A DNA stretch of 7,560 nucleotides from a bacterium (GTDB lineage Bacteria; Zhuqueibacterota; Zhuqueibacteria; Residuimicrobiales; Krinioviventaceae): contig JAJRST010000385.1 of the NCBI GenBank assembly GCA_024278645.1, positions 1 through 7,560 on the forward strand, given 5' to 3'. Positions 6,411 to 7,560 of this stretch are shown piece after piece; the stretch's first letter is position 1, and every line of letters starts with the position of its first letter. The notes under the pieces were generated by a model. That model was not told where the DNA came from. It did not search any database and worked only from the letters and a program-made list of their open reading frames with translations. Position numbers and translations under genes: made by a program.

Positions 6411-7232
6411 TCATATCCAACTTTCATTTTCCGTTCCAATGATTTCCCAGCGGCCCTTTTTTGTGGGCCCCACATGTCGGATGCGTCCGGCTTTTCTCAA
6501 AGCGTCGAGATGGTATTTAACGCCGTCCGCGGACAATCCGATACGCCTGGCATTTTCGGCCCGGGTAATTTCCGGTTTACTTTTAAGCAAGGCCAGAATT
6601 TTTTCCTGGGTAGTTTCCTGGGTAGTTTTTACCGACGTTTTCACTTCTTCCAAAGGGAAAGTTGCCGTTACAAAATCATCCCATTTGTAACTTGCCGGCG
6701 GAAGCCCCGCCCGGCTTGGTATCTTTCGAATGCGCGGAATGCCAGTGCCCATTTTTTCTATATAATGGATGCGCTGAAACAAATTGGCAAGGCCGGGGTT
6801 GCGTAAGACGCTTCGCGTTCCGAATTCTTTCGGATTAAGCCCTTTCGGCAATCCGCCCGGGCTGGCAATTTCAACCCGGTCAGCAAAGATCTCCACCATT
6901 ACATTGGCGCCTTTTTGGAAATAATCGCGATGGATGACGGCGTTCATCACTGCTTCGCGCACCTCGATAATTAGAATATTTTCAAATTCTTTCAAAATAA
7001 CATGTATTGCCGGATCGCAATTGGCGGCGATATCAACAATCTGCGATTTAAGCTTATTGGTTAAATTGATTCCTTTAATTTTTCCGTCGTCGCTTATCCC
7101 CAAATAGATATAACCTCCGGAAGCATTGGCAAAGGCGCACATTTCCTTATCCAATCCGGCGACTTTTTCCTTAAATTCAATCTTGTAACCTTCGCCTTCT
7201 TGTAAGATAAATTGCAACTCTTTGCGGTTCAT
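6411..7232 (-). CDS. AlbA_2/Schlafen-type ATPase and winged-helix regulator, internally shortened
   Basis: A 273-aa protein with three parts. Residues 1-91 are an AlbA_2 (Schlafen AlbA-like) domain: EGYKIEFKEKV, AFANASGGYIYLGISDDGKIKG. Residues 92-195 are the ATPase domain (HATPase_c_4) with REAVMNAVIHRDYF (N-box), VEIASPGGLPKGL (G1) and GTGIPRI (G2). Residues 200-265 are a linker with a TTQE repeat, then a winged helix (ENARRIGLSADGVKYHLDALRKAGRIRHVG). In normal family members (roughly 400-480 aa), about 100-200 residues lie between the AlbA_2 and ATPase domains. Here IIEV runs straight into REAVMNAV at residues 91/92 (junction 6959/6960), so the middle is missing. By family it would be a cytoplasmic DNA-binding transcription regulator; the target is unknown. 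Its ATG overlaps the upstream TGA as ATGA. GGAAAAG lies 7 nt before the ATG. It is more AT-rich than its neighbours, which suggests transfer. Confidence 0.85.
   Translation of the reverse strand: MNRKELQFILQEGEGYKIEFKEKVAGLDKEMCAFANASGGYIYLGISDDGKIKGINLTNKLKSQIVDIAANCDPAIHVILKEFENILIIEVREAVMNAVIHRDYFQKGANVMVEIFADRVEIASPGGLPKGLNPKEFGTRSVLRNPGLANLFQRIHYIEKMGTGIPRIRKIPSRAGLPPASYKWDDFVTATFPLEEVKTSVKTTQETTQEKILALLKSKPEITRAENARRIGLSADGVKYHLDALRKAGRIRHVGPTKKGRWEIIGTENESWI
6602..6628 (-). repeat. 12-bp tandem duplication coding for (TTQE)2
   Basis: The unit TTCCTGGGTAGT occurs twice in tandem (6603-6614 and 6615-6626), and partial identity extends the repeat over 6602-6628. On the coding strand it gives TTQETTQE in the linker between the ATPase and winged-helix domains. 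Similar TTQK/TTQE linkers occur in this family. Confidence 0.7.
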
Positions 7233-7453
7233 TTTAATTCTTTTCCGAGTTCGTGCAACAAAACATCGCTCTTCCGGAAAGATTCGCTCGGCATTTCCGG
7301 CAATTCGGCGCTCCCGTAAGTCTGTTCTTCTTCGGGAATGTGCGGATTTTTAATATCCGGGTTGTAACCGTCTTCAATGGGAACTTTCCATGCCTGTTCT
7401 ATGAGAACACTGAACTGCAACGTCCTTATTACATTTATTTTACGACTATTCAT
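7229..7453 (-). CDS. Small hypothetical protein between pyrF and the regulator
   Basis: A 74-aa acidic, mostly hydrophilic protein with no signal peptide or membrane segment. Residues 1-25 (INVIRTLQFSVLIEQAWKVP) could form a strand or helix. The middle is rich in Pro, Glu and Asp (IEDGYNPDIKNPHIPEEEQ), and residues 58-74 look helical (SFRKSDVLLHELGKELK). I do not recognise the family. Both ends overlap neighbours in ATGA form: its ATG (7453-7451) overlaps the pyrF TGA, and its TGA (7231-7229) overlaps the regulator ATG. That supports real, coupled translation and a possible link with the regulator, for example as a partner protein. It could also be the remnant of a longer gene whose interior was lost. 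Confidence 0.55.
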   Translation of the reverse strand: MNSRKINVIRTLQFSVLIEQAWKVPIEDGYNPDIKNPHIPEEEQTYGSAELPEMPSESFRKSDVLLHELGKELK

Positions 7454-7560
7454 TTTTTTGCATTATTCAATAGCTGCATTGTCCTTTCAGCCGCCAGGCG
7501 CGCGGCATGTGCAAAGTCATCGCCGGCGGAGGCGTAGATGATCGCGCGGCTGGAGTTGAA
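7450..7560 (-). CDS. pyrF: Orotidine 5'-phosphate decarboxylase, C-terminus (partial)
   Basis: The last 36 residues of a protein that continues beyond the window. NSSRAIIYASAGDDFAHAAR followed by a helical tail matches the C-terminal end of the roughly 270-310-aa subfamily of OMP decarboxylases, where 'VNSSR.I.YA....DFA.AAR' closes the barrel and the Arg contacts the phosphate. The enzyme converts orotidine 5'-phosphate to UMP, the step after PyrE, so its place upstream of pyrE on the same strand fits. It ends with TGA at 7450-7452, overlapping the next ATG. Only the tail is visible, so the call rests on a short match plus context. Confidence 0.75.
   Translation of the reverse strand, partial: FNSSRAIIYASAGDDFAHAARLAAERTMQLLNNAKK

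Noticed and set aside
6371..6427. 18-codon minus-strand ORF (ATG 6427 to TAA 6371) overlapping the end of the regulator gene
   Set aside because: The product looks coding-like and helical, but it is too short, has no Shine-Dalgarno, and could be chance or the leftover of an original C-terminus. It is not supported enough to list.

Overview
The window looks like a chromosomal segment of a Gram-negative bacterium of the FCB group (Bacteroidota, Ignavibacteria, Calditrichota and relatives). The reasons are a PorD/DUF4835-like protein of the type IX secretion (T9SS) field, a PorV/PorQ-type outer-membrane barrel, and a helix-hairpin-helix (HHH) plus beta-barrel protein of a kind common in these phyla. 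Fairly good sigma70-style promoters and a mid-range GC content would fit Calditrichota or a related lineage, but the phylum is inference.

Left part (about 1-3603, minus strand): a PorV/PorQ-like barrel gene (2683-3603) is followed after 2 nt by the HHH/beta-barrel gene (719-2680). After an 82-nt gap with its own promoter comes a short protein resembling half of a GT9/heptosyltransferase (94-636), with a weak terminator behind it.

Middle (3598-4467, plus strand): divergent from the barrel gene is a PorD/DUF4835 gene. It is intact except for one in-frame TAG codon at 3847-3849 that splits it into 83 and 204 codons. The PorD and barrel genes meet head to head over a shared ATGCAT palindrome, so their annotated starts overlap. 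A consensus -35 promoter and a dyad lie just upstream of the PorD start.

Right part (4661-7560, minus strand): a pyrimidine cluster. It runs from the C-terminus of PyrF at the window edge, through a 74-aa protein of unknown function and an AlbA_2/Schlafen plus ATPase plus winged-helix regulator, to PyrE and then a Na+/Ca2+ antiporter. PyrF, the unknown ORF and the regulator are joined by ATGA stop/start overlaps. The regulator lacks the segment that normally joins its two domains, as if an in-frame internal deletion had occurred. A 200-nt leader ahead of pyrE holds a GC-rich hairpin and very short reading frames.

PyrE and PyrF catalyse the last two steps of UMP synthesis. The regulator and the unknown ORF sit between them like an accessory insertion. 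The left half is an envelope locus. No tRNA, rRNA, CRISPR array or insertion sequence was seen. The strongest unusual signals are the nonsense codon in porD, the shortened regulator inside the pyr cluster, the head-to-head overlapping starts, and the pyrE leader.
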